64,000 nt of DNA from Anaspis maculata (Eukaryota; Arthropoda; Insecta; Coleoptera; Scraptiidae), in contig OX421961.1 in assembly GCA_949128115.1 (NCBI GenBank), positions 85,543,277 through 85,607,276 of the forward strand. Direction: 5' to 3'. Positions 25,210 through 35,533 of the stretch are shown here, piece by piece. Positions within the stretch are counted from its first letter, which is position 1. The number at the start of each line of letters is the position of its first letter. Under the pieces are notes generated by a model. It saw only the letters and a program-made list of their open reading frames with translations, did no database searches and had not been told where the DNA came from. Position numbers and translations under genes: made by a program.

Positions 25210-25570
25210 ATGTCTTCATGTTTAGTTTGAGGCCTTGCGGGCCCCCTTATGTCTTCATGTGTCGTTTGGAACCTATTTTGGGTCTTCTTGTGCTTGTGGC
25301 TTTCGGAACTAGTGTGTCCCGTTTGTGTCTCCTTGTGTTCTTCGAAAGTCTACTGGGCCTTCTTGCATTTTGTCGTGGATTTCGCACCTCTGGTGAACCC
25401 TTGTGTCTGCTCTTGTGTTATTCGGAACCCCAAAATGGGCCCCTTTTGTCTTATTGTGCTTTCGAATTCTTTGATGACTCCCGTTCATGTCTTATTGTAA
25501 CGTCCGGGGCCCCAACGGAGCCCCTTGTGTCTTGCTGTAACGTTTCGAGTCCCAGCGAGGTCCTTTGGGT
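25210..25570 (+). repeat. Degenerate minisatellite, about 40-bp period, 8-9 units
   Basis: Units share the pattern GTCTTnTTGTGnnnTTCG, then a variable GC-rich stretch with CCC/GGGCCC. Starts fall roughly every 38-45 bp between 25235 and 25540. The long frames here result from the repeat and do not look like a protein. It is followed by three copies of GAAATATCCCGA at about 25588. Confidence 0.6.
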
Positions 25571-25663
25571 TCGGTGTATCCTAATGAAATATCCCGAGAA
25601 ATATCCCGAGAAATATCCCTGAACATCAAACGCACTGTTTGAATATACTGTATTAAACAAGTT

Positions 25664-25742
25664 GGTAGCTTAGACGAATCGGCAGCAGTGTCTCTATCCA
25701 TCACCTGTGGGGATCCAGGTTCGAATCCTGCGGAGGACGCTA
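25664..25742 (+). repeat. tRNA-like SINE head (pol III boxes)
   Basis: GGTAGCTTAGACGAATCGG resembles an A box and GGTTCGAATCC is a perfect B box about 45 bp later. The flanks do not form a clean acceptor stem, so this is a tRNA-derived repeat and not a functional tRNA gene. Confidence 0.55.
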
Positions 25743-26387
25743 TAGAAGAAGAACTTTTCTTAGAGAAAAAACGTGCTGTATGGATTGTAAAAATTAGTAA
25801 AAATAGGTGCGGAACCTCCTATGACATGAAACTATGTTGAAAAGTGGTGAAAAATTAATTTTTATTTAAAAATACACATCCAAAATGCGACGTTATATGT
25901 ACGTCAAAAAGTGATATCTACGAGAGGTGGAATAGCGATGTAGATAGAATGTCACATTTGGACATCTTTGAGATATCTCATTCATGTTCTGATTACCCGG
26001 ACATAAGAGGTAACAGAGATGTCCACTTAACATCGCATAGACTTTTTTTGTTAACATCGCAGTTGTGACTTGAACATCTAAGTGATGTCACAGAGATGTT
26101 TTCTTGCTGAGTGGGTTATCGCTAAACCACTAACCTAATTTTCTCTTGTTAAATGTGTTTGACGTTTTTGTCCGAGGATTTCGCCGTCAACTGTTAAGCT
26201 GCGGTGTCTATGGCTGCGGCTGCCGTCTGTCAAAAAATCGGCGCATGCTTCTCTCACATTAAGAGGGCCGGGAACTAACCCTATTCCTTGCTACTCGTCG
26301 GGGAAGTTTTGAGGTGCCACAACTGATTTTTCAATAGGTTTGTTCCTTCTCTCGTTTGTTCCATCAAGAGTTTTTTTTTTAAACTAG

Positions 26388-26575
26388 TCACCGACAGTTT
26401 GCAAACTGTAAGCGATGCGCATGCTCCACTTCGGACCAGTTTCCGACTGGCTGCTGCTCGTTGATGGAACAGCAAGCCGTCGATCGCGGCTATTGGCTGG
26501 GTAATTAATTTTCTATCGTTTGACAGTTTGCAGCTGGAAATAAACGTATTTTATAAAAAAAATGAATAAATAATG
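26388..26575. repeat. Inverted partial copy of the 23510-23993 element
   Basis: Carries the complement of 23755-23965, including AGTCACCGACAGTTTGCAAA and the CAGCAGCCAG-type block, with single-base differences. The two copies are 2.4 kb apart. Confidence 0.65.
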
Positions 26576-26614
26576 AAACTATGCACCCCCCCATGAAGGT
26601 CCACCACCCCAACC

Positions 26615-27690
26615 TTCGATATGACGCCGCCTCAGCTTCCGCCCCCAAAAGAAAAAAGTGCAACTTTCAACAATTTGGACTGATTTAGATGTTGATGCTA
26701 CCTCAAATATTCAGAAACTGTCAACTCAAACTGTGCAAGAATTTCTTTGCCAAACTCTGCCGCTCCCACACGCCGCCCCCAAAGCAAGAGATAAATGTAA
26801 AACATAAACCTGAAGACATAGCGATCTAATTGTTTCGCTATATAGATAGCTTACTGAAAATGGGAAAGGATAGGCCACTTTTGATTAACCGCCGCCTCCA
26901 GCTCCCGCCCCCCAAACAAAAAAAAGCAACTTTCACAATTTTTACTGATTGTCATATTTCCTTAAACATTTAGAAACTTTCAACTCAAACTGTACAACAG
27001 TTACTTTGCCAAATGCTGCCGCCCCCAAACGCTGCCCTTAAAGTAAGAGATAAATGAAAAACACAAACCCAAAGACATAACGATCTAATTCTTCCGCTAT
27101 AGGGATAGCTGACTAAAAATGGGAAAGTATAGGCTACTTTTGATATGGCGCCGACTCCAGCTTCCGCCCCCAATAGAAAAAAGTGCAACTTCCAACAGTT
27201 TTCACTGATTTGGATGTTAATGTTACCTCAAACATAGATAAACTCCCAGCTCAAACTGTGCAAGAATTTATTTGCCAAACTCTGCCGCTCCCACACGCCG
27301 CCCCCAAAGTAAGAGATGAATGTAAAACATAAACCTGAAAATTTACGATCTAATTCGTTCGCTATATGTATAGATGACTAAAAATGGGAAGAGATAGGTC
27401 ACTTTGGATTAGTCGCCGCCTCCAGTCCCGCCCCCAAACAAAAAAAATGCAACTTATTTATTTCTTTCAACATATTTCCTTACACATTTGGAAACCCCCA
27501 ACTCAAACTGTGCAACAGTTACTTTCCCGAATGCTGCCGCCCCCACACGCTGCCCTCAAAATAAGAGATGAATGAAAAACATAAACCCAGAGACATAACG
27601 ATCTAATTCTTTCGCTATATGGATAGCCGATTAAAAATGGGAAAGAATAGGCTACTGTTGATTAGTGGCTGCTCCCAGCTTCCACCTCCA
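26615..27690. repeat. Tandem satellite, about 262-bp monomer in 524-bp dimers
   Basis: The landmark GCCGCCTCCAGCTCCCGCCCCC recurs at about 26626, 26891, 27150, 27415 and 27668. Monomers 1 and 3 resemble each other more than 2 and 4 (for example TGCAAGAATTT versus TGCAACAGTTACTTT). The 1-3 and 2-4 spacings are both 524 bp, so the array is an ABAB higher-order repeat with a truncated fifth unit. Confidence 0.85.
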
Positions 27691-27905
27691 AACAAAAAAA
27701 TATTGATGATTGAAGGAATTTTCATTCAAATCTGTTTCATTGACAAGTACCCCATTCTGATAACAAAAAATCACAATGAGTTTCGACTGAAGAGAGTGGG
27801 CAAAGAATGATGTTTCTCCTTCAACCAAATTTCTTTACATTCATAATATGCCTCTTTAAGAAAATGCGCTACTGAGACTCACGCACGTGAAGGCATACTC
27901 ACTTG

Positions 27906-28598
27906 TTTTAAAGTAGTTTTCATAAGCTACAATACCAGAAAGTTTCATTCCATTATGGTCAGTTTTGTGGAAAATATGCCGTACCTATTCAGTTTTCAAC
28001 ACACCAGCTCAAAGAAAATTACAAAAAAGCCTTTGTCGCAGGCCGTCGCAAAAAGTACAATGAGGAGATCATAATAGAAGGATGATGGATCATCCTAGAG
28101 GTATTTTCATGATGACCCACCATGACCCGCTCTTGAAAACCGTGTTCAAAGTTCTGCATCTATAGGGTTTTTCTGCGGTCTTATCATTCTGTGTTGATGT
28201 ACTTACCTAGAGTTGATAAAGTACAGGATACGTACCTAATATTATTTGTTATAGAGTTGTTTTCTTAGGTACCGTGCCGTGTGTCGAACTTTATCAACTC
28301 TAGGTAAGTATATCAACTCAGATTGATATGACCGCAGAAAAACCCTATAGATGCGGAACTTTGAGCACGGTTTTCAAGAGCGGGTCATGGTGGGTCATCA
28401 TGAGAATACCTCCAGGATGATCCACCATCCTTCTATTTCGATCTTCTTATAGTACTTTTTGCGACGGCCTGCGACAAAGGCTTTTTTGTAATTTTCTTTG
28501 AGATGGTGTGTTGAAAACTAAATACGGCATATTTTCCACAAAACTGACCATAATGAAATGAAACTTTGTGGTATTGTAGCTTATGAAAACTACTTTGG
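27906..28598. mobile_element. About 690-bp foldback element
   Basis: The arms are roughly 27906-28235 and 28285-28598, complementary throughout, including GTCGCAGGCCGTCGCAAAAA and ACCCGCTCTTGAAAACCGTG blocks. The centre contains AGAGTTGATAAAG and its complement. The left flank (27857-27890) shares AAGAAAATGCGCT and GAGACTCACGCACGTGAAGG with 39585-39625. Confidence 0.8.
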
Positions 28599-28609
28599 AA
28601 AAAAAAAGT

Positions 28610-28731
28610 ATAACACTCGGCGAGCTCCTTGAATAAAAATTCGAAAAAAAAATTGCCGAAGCTGGGATTCGAACCCGCTCTGAATTTGGAAATTGGATCG
28701 GAATACTTTTGTCCAGTCAATGTAGCCCATA
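28610..28731 (-). repeat. tRNA-like SINE fragment, cut by the pogo element
   Basis: On the minus strand GGGTTCGAATCCC is a perfect B box followed by an A/T-rich tail. An A-box-like TGGGCTACATTGACTGG lies upstream. The pogo-type element inserted at the TA next to this A-box region. Confidence 0.5.
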
Positions 28732-31694
28732 GGGGAAGGGTGCCTATATTGTACCGTTCCCTAAAATTGTACCACCTGAAAAAAGGGCGAAAGAATACAC
28801 AAGTGGCGCTCATCTGCCATCAAAACACGGAAGTATTACCCATTCCGCCATAGCGTTGTAATGGCCGTTGGTCCGCTTGCTGTGTTTTCTGTGAGCGCCG
28901 TGTACAAGTTTTATGGTGAGTTCTTACTATTATTTCCCATTATATAATAACAGATATAGGGCTCAAATGTTGGTCTTGGATCTGGTCGTTGAAGTAGCTG
29001 ATTTAGCATTGTTTTGTACGACACTGCCCCCTGGAACGAGCTTTCGCCATTGATTTGCTCTTGACTTTTCCTGCTTCAATTAAAAAATGTCGTCGGTTCT
29101 TAATTTGTACCACACTCGGTTTCCTAAACACGTACCGGTACGTTTTAGGAAACTGACGTTTTCTTTTATTTTGTCGTCGTTTCTGAGTGCAAGTTTTCAT
29201 TAAATCCAGATAAATATGCCTAAGCAAAAGTATCGCTAATGGACGGAAGAGAATCTGAAATCTGCAGTCGATGCGGTAAAAACCAAACGAATGGGACTCA
29301 ATGCAGCTGCGAGAACATTTGGAGTGCCCAAACCTACGATCAAAAGACACATGGTGCAAACACAAGTGAAACCACTAGGGCGGCCGTGCGTTTTCACAAC
29401 TGAAATGGAAAAAGAGCTCGAGGAACACATCCTCAAATTTGAGGAAAGAATGTTCGGACTCACTATTAAAGACGTAAGAAAGCTCGCTTTCGATGTTGCG
29501 CAACACTACGGCATTGGACAAGTGTTCAACGCCGAGAAGGCGACAGCGGGAAAAAAGTGGTACTACTCATTCATGAAGCGGCATCCTGGTCTTTCGTTAC
29601 GTCAACCGGAAGCCACATCTATGGCTAGGATTCGGGGATTTAGCCGCGAAAGAGTTCGCCGTTTTTATGAAGTTCTTGAGCACACTGTTGATCGATACCA
29701 GTTGAATGCGGCGAATATTTTCAACGTTGATGAATCAGGATTCACAACAGTACAGAAGAAACCGCAAAAAGTCATTGGGATGAAGGGAAAGCATCAAATA
29801 GGAGCCGCCAGTAGCGGTGAAAGAGGAGTGAACACTACCATGGTTTGCTGTGTAAGCGCGTCCGGAGTTTACGTTCCTCCGATGATCATTTTCAAACGAA
29901 AACGGCACGCCCCTGAGCTTGCCTTTGGTGCACCCGCAAACGCTGTTGTAACAATATCTGATTCAGGTTACATTACCTCTGAACTGTTTGTTGAATGGTT
30001 GAAGCATTTTCAGTCTCATATCCGTGCCAGCAAAGAAAACCCTGTTTTGATTTTGCTTGATGGCCATTCAACACATAGCAAGAACCTAGAGGCTTTGCTC
30101 TACGCTCGAGACAACAGTATCATCCTACTTCAACCACCAAGTCATACAACACACAGGATGCAACCTTTAGATGTTGCTTTTTTCAAGCCATTGGGCACGT
30201 ACTACATTCAGGCTCAAGAGAAATGGCTGCGTCAGCATGTAGGCCAAACAATTACGGTCCATCAGATATGTTCCCTTCTGTCGGAAGCATATGGGAGGGC
30301 AGCAACAATAGAAACTGCGGCCAACGCTTTCCGGGCATCAGGGATATGGCCCGTTGACCGAAACATTTTCAAGGATCACGACTTTGCAGCTGCTGATGCG
30401 CTAGCTGAGGCTCCAGATGAAGACACCGAGACAGTGGAAGTCCAAATTGAGAATAACGCGCCGCTGGCGCTGGAAGCTCAAGATGAGAATAACGTGCCGC
30501 TGGAAGCTCGAGCCGAAAATACCGTGCCAGTGGGAGCCTTAGCAAATACCACATTCAAAGATTCGCTGAATCAATTATCTCCATTGCCAATTGCAACAAG
30601 TTTGAACGGGAAAAAACGACGTGCAAGAACGCAACAAGACGCTGCTGTTCTGACCAGTACACCCTACAAAGACGACCTACTGGCGAGGAAGAAGGAGAAG
30701 CCGAAGGACACTAGAAAGCGCTTATTGAAAGAAAAAAAAGCAAACGAAAAGCTGAAGACAACAAAAAAGTCCCTGTTTGAAGATGAACAACCCAAGATAA
30801 AAAAAAAGAAACAGCAGCTGAACAATGAGTCAAGCGAAACATCAGAAGAAGAGGATTACCAAGAAGAAAGTGAGTCATCGGATGGTGAAGACTTTATCGG
30901 TCATGCAAGTTTTGAAGACTTTGACAGAACTACTCTAAAAGTCGATGATTTTGTCTTGGTATGCTTTAAAAACCAAAAGGAAGACGACGTTTATTTTGTT
31001 GGGAAGATAATTAATCAAACAGAAGCGAATGATTTATTTCAAGTGAATTTTTTGAGGTGTTCTTTGAAGAAACCGAACGGTTTTGTATATCCAAACGTAC
31101 CTGATATATCCTGGATCTCTGAAGATGAGATAAAAATGAAATTGCCGAACCCAGAGGTGCATGGCCAAACAAAAAGGCAGTTGTCTTGTATCACGTTCGG
31201 CATCAACTTTGACTGTTTCGACATAAGTGTTCGATGAACAAAAGAATTGAATGTTCTGCTTTGCTCAACTTACCTATTATTTTGTTTTATTTTCAGAAAA
31301 AAATTAATGTTCTACTTTATTTACTTCGTTATTAATCTGTGTTATCTCTGAAAAATATTAAAATGTTCTACTTTCTTCAATATTCATGTTATCAAAGTCT
31401 TCTCCCAGTTTCCTCTAATCCTAAAAGTTGTAGCCCAATCCGTACCGGTAGGTACAAATTAGGATACCAGTGGTACAATATTAAGCAACCAGTGCCCCAA
31501 TTTGTACCGTTTGCAGTTAGTCCGAAAAACAATTGCTGTTTCATTGTAATGAGTCTGGCATCATTTTGACAAATTACATGTGATAAAATACATATGCAGG
31601 TAGTGGTCTGCATTGCCATTGTTCAGAAAATCTGATCTATAACCCTGAAAAAAAATAAAAAGAGAAAAGTGGTACAATATAGGCGACCTTCCCC
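28732..31694 (+). mobile_element. Near-intact pogo/Tigger transposon, 2963 bp
   Basis: The TIRs GGGGAAGGGTGCCTATATTG (left) and the complement of the right end (GGGGAAGGTCGCCTATATTG) differ at two bases and continue to GTACC. TA flanks both ends (28730-28731, 31695-31696), as for the Tc1/mariner-pogo superfamily. Subterminal zones carry repeated GTACC words (ATTGTACC, GTACCGGTACG) on both sides, likely transposase sites. One long transposase frame fills the middle. Confidence 0.93.
29217..31237 (+). CDS. Pogo/Tigger DDE transposase with an early in-frame stop
   Basis: DNA transposase of the pogo (Tigger/jerky) group. A natural start at 29217 is followed by six codons and a TAA at about 29238; the frame then runs open to 31237. 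From the next ATG (29291) it encodes 648 residues. The domains, in 29291 numbering, are the remainder of a psq-type helix-turn-helix (about 1-25), a CENP-B-like DNA-binding domain (30-110), the DDE_1 catalytic core with NVDESG (D147), LLDGHSTH (D257) and QPLDVAFF (D294), an acidic/Lys-rich linker, and a C-terminal domain ending ISEDEIKMKLPNPE. The three catalytic Asp are present with 36 residues between the last two. The stop removes the first helix of the HTH unless translation starts differently. Confidence 0.93.
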
Positions 31695-31696
31695 TA

Positions 31697-33240
31697 TACC
31701 TATGTAGCCATTCGTCCCACTGTGCGTTGGTGAGATTTCATGACCTTGCGCTTGCGCCATTGTTTTGGTAGGACCAGTGATGTGAGTCGGGTATTTACCG
31801 GGTAGGTAGGTAAATATAAATCGGGTATTTACCCGGTATTTTCCCGAGCGATATTTACCCACCCTACTCAGTTTGACAGAAAAGTTGACACTGTTGACAG
31901 CTGAAAAATCATTATTGTTTGATGTTGTTTCTCTATTTGTTCGTCACAATTAGAGGGTTATTGCAGAATAGGCGATTGACCTTATTGGGGAAAATGGCCG
32001 TTTCGTCGAGGAAGTTTTAGGGCATTAATTTTTAGAACTGGTGTAAGTTGCCATCCGGCAACGGCGGTGGTTACGTCAATTGGTGGCATGTCAAAACTGT
32101 CACTTTGCTGTCTTGTGCAGTACGCCACAAGCAAACTTTCGTTCCTGTGAACCCTTGGGACCCCATAGGCTCGTTATTGGGCCCCATGTTGATGACCAGC
32201 GTCGTCGCAGACCTTTCTCTAAATCATCCATAGCTTCCGCCCAAGGAAGAGCAACAGACTCTGTCACACCCGCACGGAGGGAAACACACAAGCCCGTCGA
32301 CCAGCCTGCCAGCCAAGAAAAAATCACTTCGGGCTGGCCGTGCAGAGTCAACCACCACCTACCTTTTTTCCTCGCTTTTTTCTAAAGATTTCCTGCTTCG
32401 ACTTCAGCTGGAGATCCGCATTTTTCATTCTAACAAGCTCGCCGTAGCTACCTCTGTGTTCGCGACGTAAACGTTGTCTTTTTTTATTGCAATAATGTAG
32501 TGCATTGCTGGGGGCGTAGTCTTTCAGCTGCGCACCTCTGGAGTTAGATCTACTAAAAACACCTGCTAAATACGCTAACCATAACATGAAATAAGAGACA
32601 CAAATGCAAACCCCTTTTTCAGATTATTTCTACTTGTCAAATTTCCATGTCAATATGTGGGTATTACAGGTATCCACTAGTGCCCACCTAGGCTACTAGA
32701 CGTCGGAGTAGGTTTTCCTCGCAAAAACGTCCTCGACGATCAAGTACCGAGCTCTACACCAGGTGGCGTTTTTCTAATGTAAATCGCCTATTAAAGGAGG
32801 CGTTATTAAAATACTGCTCACCTTATTTTTGGTTGCAGAATTAGAGTTATTGCAGATCGCAAATTTCTTACTCTCTCTACTTATACCCTCTAACGTGTGT
32901 CACTAAGCGCATGCCGCGTGCAAATTGCATGCGGAACACAAGGACTCCTCCGACGGCTCTGATTTTTTGCACACGTGTACTGCAAGGGCTGTGGAGCCTA
33001 TCTGCAAAAAATTAGCCCCCTATTTAATAACGTAAGGGTAGTTTGCTCAAAATTGGAGGAATATGGGCAACCAACAATACACTAACAGAGGGTCATTTTT
33101 GGGACCTGTCAAAATAAAGTATAAATAACCCCTCGGGTAATAATCGACCCTCGGGTCGACCTAAAGAGTGCACAAATAAAGGCAGGCACTATCCTTATTA
33201 GGGGAAATTGACCGTCGCACTAATCCGCGCAAGCGTAGGT
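31697..33240. other. Intergenic, no gene recognised
   Basis: Contains a short GGGTATTTACC/GGTAAATA palindromic patch at about 31790-31862 and otherwise non-repetitive sequence. Open frames near 32050-32590 on both strands show no family resemblance. Confidence 0.4.
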
Positions 33241-33545
33241 GTCAGAATAGCTTTCATTGGTCACATGTTGGATGTTGGTCATTGACACCAATGGCAGATG
33301 TCAGTTCCAATCAGAACTCTGCAGCTAAAGAAGCTGCAGCATTTGATGCTCGATGTAATGGTGGCCTAATGGAATGGTAGCTTAACATTGATCATCAAAT
33401 GCTGCAGCTTTTTTAGCTGCCGAGCTCTCATTGGTCACAACACGATGTGGTCACAATCATGTTGGTCATTGACAGCAATGACAGGCGTCAGTTCCAATCA
33501 GAACTCTGCAGCTAAAAAAGCTGCAGCATTTGATGCTTAATGTAA
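33241..33545. repeat. Direct and inverted repeats around CTGCAGCTAAA
   Basis: TTCCAATCAGAACTCTGCAG plus CAGCATTTGATGC occurs at about 33305-33350 and again at 33492-33538. An inverted copy of the CAGCATTTGATG block lies at 33395-33420. Each copy has the AGCTGCAG palindrome at its core. Confidence 0.6.
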
Positions 33546-33706
33546 GGCTAGCATAAGACTACCATAAGGCATAAGGCAACCACATGATAGGGTGTCGGTG
33601 TCGGTGACCGCGGTTTCAGTTTGAAGTTTGAATGTTATCTTAACCTCACAATCGGCACAATCATCATCATCAACATAAAACATAACAACAAACCTCTGAT
33701 CTGGGC

Positions 33707-33827
33707 CGCGATTCTGTACTCTCCTACCGACACTTGTCGGTGTCGGTAGCTAGGCAGGAGCGAATTTGATTGGTTCTCACCCTAGCTACCGATCCGATAG
33801 CTGTCGGTAGGCAAGTACAGAATCGCG
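33707..33827. mobile_element. 121-bp MITE ending CGCGATTCTGTACT
   Basis: The ends CGCGATTCTGTACT and AGTACAGAATCGCG are exact inverted copies, with CCTACCGACA-type inverted blocks inside. Confidence 0.8.
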
Positions 33828-33924
33828 CTCCTGGGCTGGGCCGTGAGCGTGAGCTCTGAGAATCGTGCACTGTTGACTCAACGGTGCCTCGCGCCCTCGC
33901 GGAAAAATGCCTAATGAGTCAAAA

Positions 33925-34188
33925 ATAAGTTGGTAAAATGTCCCGTCGGTGGAATGTCTTGTCGGTCAATCTGCGAGTTGGTGAAATGTCCGATTGGTGA
34001 ACTCTGGGTGAACTGTCCTGTCATTCTCTGGTGGTCCTGTCGGTCCTCTCGCTGTCGGTGAATCGGCATTTCGGCATTCGGCAAGTTGATAATTGATGAA
34101 ATATCCTGTCGTTGATTCGGCAAGTCGGTGAGTTGACCTGTCGGTGAATCCGCGATTCGGTGAGTTGGTTGTGTTGTCGGTGAAATGC
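33925..34188. repeat. Array of GTCGGTGAA/ATGTCC words
   Basis: About fifteen loosely spaced variants of GTCGGTGAATC, GGTGAAATGTCC and CCTGTCGGT occur across 260 bp, without a fixed period. This is the reverse complement of the words at 23.3 and 24.0 kb and runs directly into the MITE at 34189. Confidence 0.65.
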
Positions 34189-34373
34189 GTGCTTTCCACC
34201 TAGCCCCAAGTTCGGTACACCTGCCATTTACGCATGTGCGGGTGCCAAACAGTGCTTTCCATCTACGTGTTCCTACTCGGTTCTGCGCCGTTCATTGGAT
34301 CACCCAAAATTTTGTGCCACACTATGGAACATGTGCCGTCTGGTGGTATTTGTACCGTCTAGGTGGAAAGCAC
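34189..34373. mobile_element. 185-bp GTGCTTTCCACCTAG MITE
   Basis: Near-identical to the copy in NAA40 intron 3 (opposite orientation), with complete TIRs. The inverted TTLL12 fragment begins 13 bp after its right end. Confidence 0.85.
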
Positions 34374-34385
34374 CTAATATCCGAT

Positions 34386-34720
34386 AAACGCTGTCGTAGA
34401 TTGGCGTACTGCAAGAGCTGGCGTTTGGCATAGTTTGTACGAAAAGTCCAAGCATGGTCAATCAAATAAATGTGACGGGGATCATCTATATCTATATCTG
34501 CGATGGTGGTTAGACCCCAAGCGAATTCGTGAGGCTCCCTTTCTCTTTCATAGTCTATGGAAACTAGACTGAAGGCTTGTCCAATGTCGAATGTCTGCTT
34601 TTGAATCTTCTCATTGAGGGTCCTCCAGTAACGTTCTGGAATGCCTGACGATACCAGCTGGTCATTATGTACGTAGCTTCACAAAGGCTTCAAGGGTACC
34701 CATATGTCCCATTATTGTGG
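34386..34720 (-). pseudogene. Inverted partial copy of the TTLL12 5' end
   Basis: The minus strand matches TTLL12 35526-35856, from just before the start codon through codon 107. I count two substitutions and one 4-bp insertion (GTAC, after the codons for VKL) over about 330 bases. The insertion shifts the frame into TAA within the first 15 codons, so it is not a gene. An A-rich tract precedes the start codon in both copies. It lies between two copies of the GCTTTCCACCTAG MITE family, 806 bp from the gene's own copy of the sequence. Confidence 0.93.
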
Positions 34721-34863
34721 GTTTTTTTTTTCAATAAAAGTGGGGTTGTGAGTTGTGAGTATGACATCTCATGTCACCTTGAGCTGTCAGTTGAATTCCG
34801 CCTTTCGCGGCCATTTTGTGGCGGGAAAAATTAATTTAAATCACGAATGAAAGTGTACTGGGT

Positions 34864-35310
34864 GATTTCCACCTAGACGGTACAAATACCACCAGACGGA
34901 ACATGTTCCACGATTTGGTACACCTCTAAATGGAAAGCACCGGCATCGTTGACCGACGCGACATCTCTGGTCTGGAGGCGAAAGATGACTATGGCATTCA
35001 TTAATAAAGAAATGGCAGCGTAAATCTCAATCGATCGTACGTTATCCCTGCAGATAAATGAAATAAAACATGGATGCATGGATAAAACGACACAGAGAGA
35101 GACATATGACAACGGAGTGCTGGATTGCAGCTGACGGTACGTCATTTTTCGCATCCGTTTCCGGTGTGTCTTTCGATGGCACAAAATTTTAGGTGATCCA
35201 CGGGACGGCACAAAACCAGGTAAGAACACGTAGATGGAAAGCACCGTTTGGAACCCGGACGTGTGCAAATGGAAAATGGAAGGTGTACCAAACTTTGAGC
35301 TAGGTGGAAA
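34864..35310. mobile_element. GCTTTCCACCTAG MITE copy split by about 230 bp
   Basis: The left part (34864-34942) starts TTTCCACCTAGACGGTAC. The right part (about 35170-35310) ends GCTAGGTGGAAAGC. Between them lies unrelated sequence of about 230 bp. It lies immediately upstream of TTLL12. Confidence 0.7.
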
Positions 35311-35533
35311 GCGTCCACTGACGCTGAAAGAATTTGGCAACCTGGCAACGCTGGTCACGGCCAAGGAGATCTACGAGTGGTTCAGAGGGTCTACTCTACG
35401 ACATGCTTGTTGTGATGATGATTTATAGGTTAGGTTTAACGTTTAGCGTAGAGAAGCTAGCGCGTAAAATTTCGTCTCGATTCGAACAAGAATTATTTTG
35501 ATCTTGATTCTAAAAAAAAAAAAAACGACAATA

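Larger units (their letters stand above)
24844..26115. mobile_element. 1.27-kb non-autonomous element ending CCCACTCAGCA
   Basis: The ends CCCACTCAGCA and TGCTGAGTGGG are inverted. Both subterminal zones are rich in short GAGATGTT/AACATC words in both orientations, suggesting transposase-binding repeats. The interior includes a degenerate minisatellite and a tRNA-like segment. Confidence 0.65.

Noticed and set aside
25218..25622. 134-codon Cys/Leu-rich frame resembling a membrane protein
   Set aside because: It is translated minisatellite. Other frames across the array are similarly open.
26615..27690. Repeat-spacer array
   Set aside because: Whole units repeat without unique spacers, so it is a tandem satellite.
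32048..32587. Overlapping frames on both strands near 32.0-32.6 kb
   Set aside because: No domain resemblance, no splice-consistent extension, and equal openness on both strands.
35498..35533. Longer TTLL12 start
   Set aside because: The extra 12 codons begin at TTG and run through a poly(A)-encoded Lys run. The ATG at 35534 has a good context and matches the family's start region.
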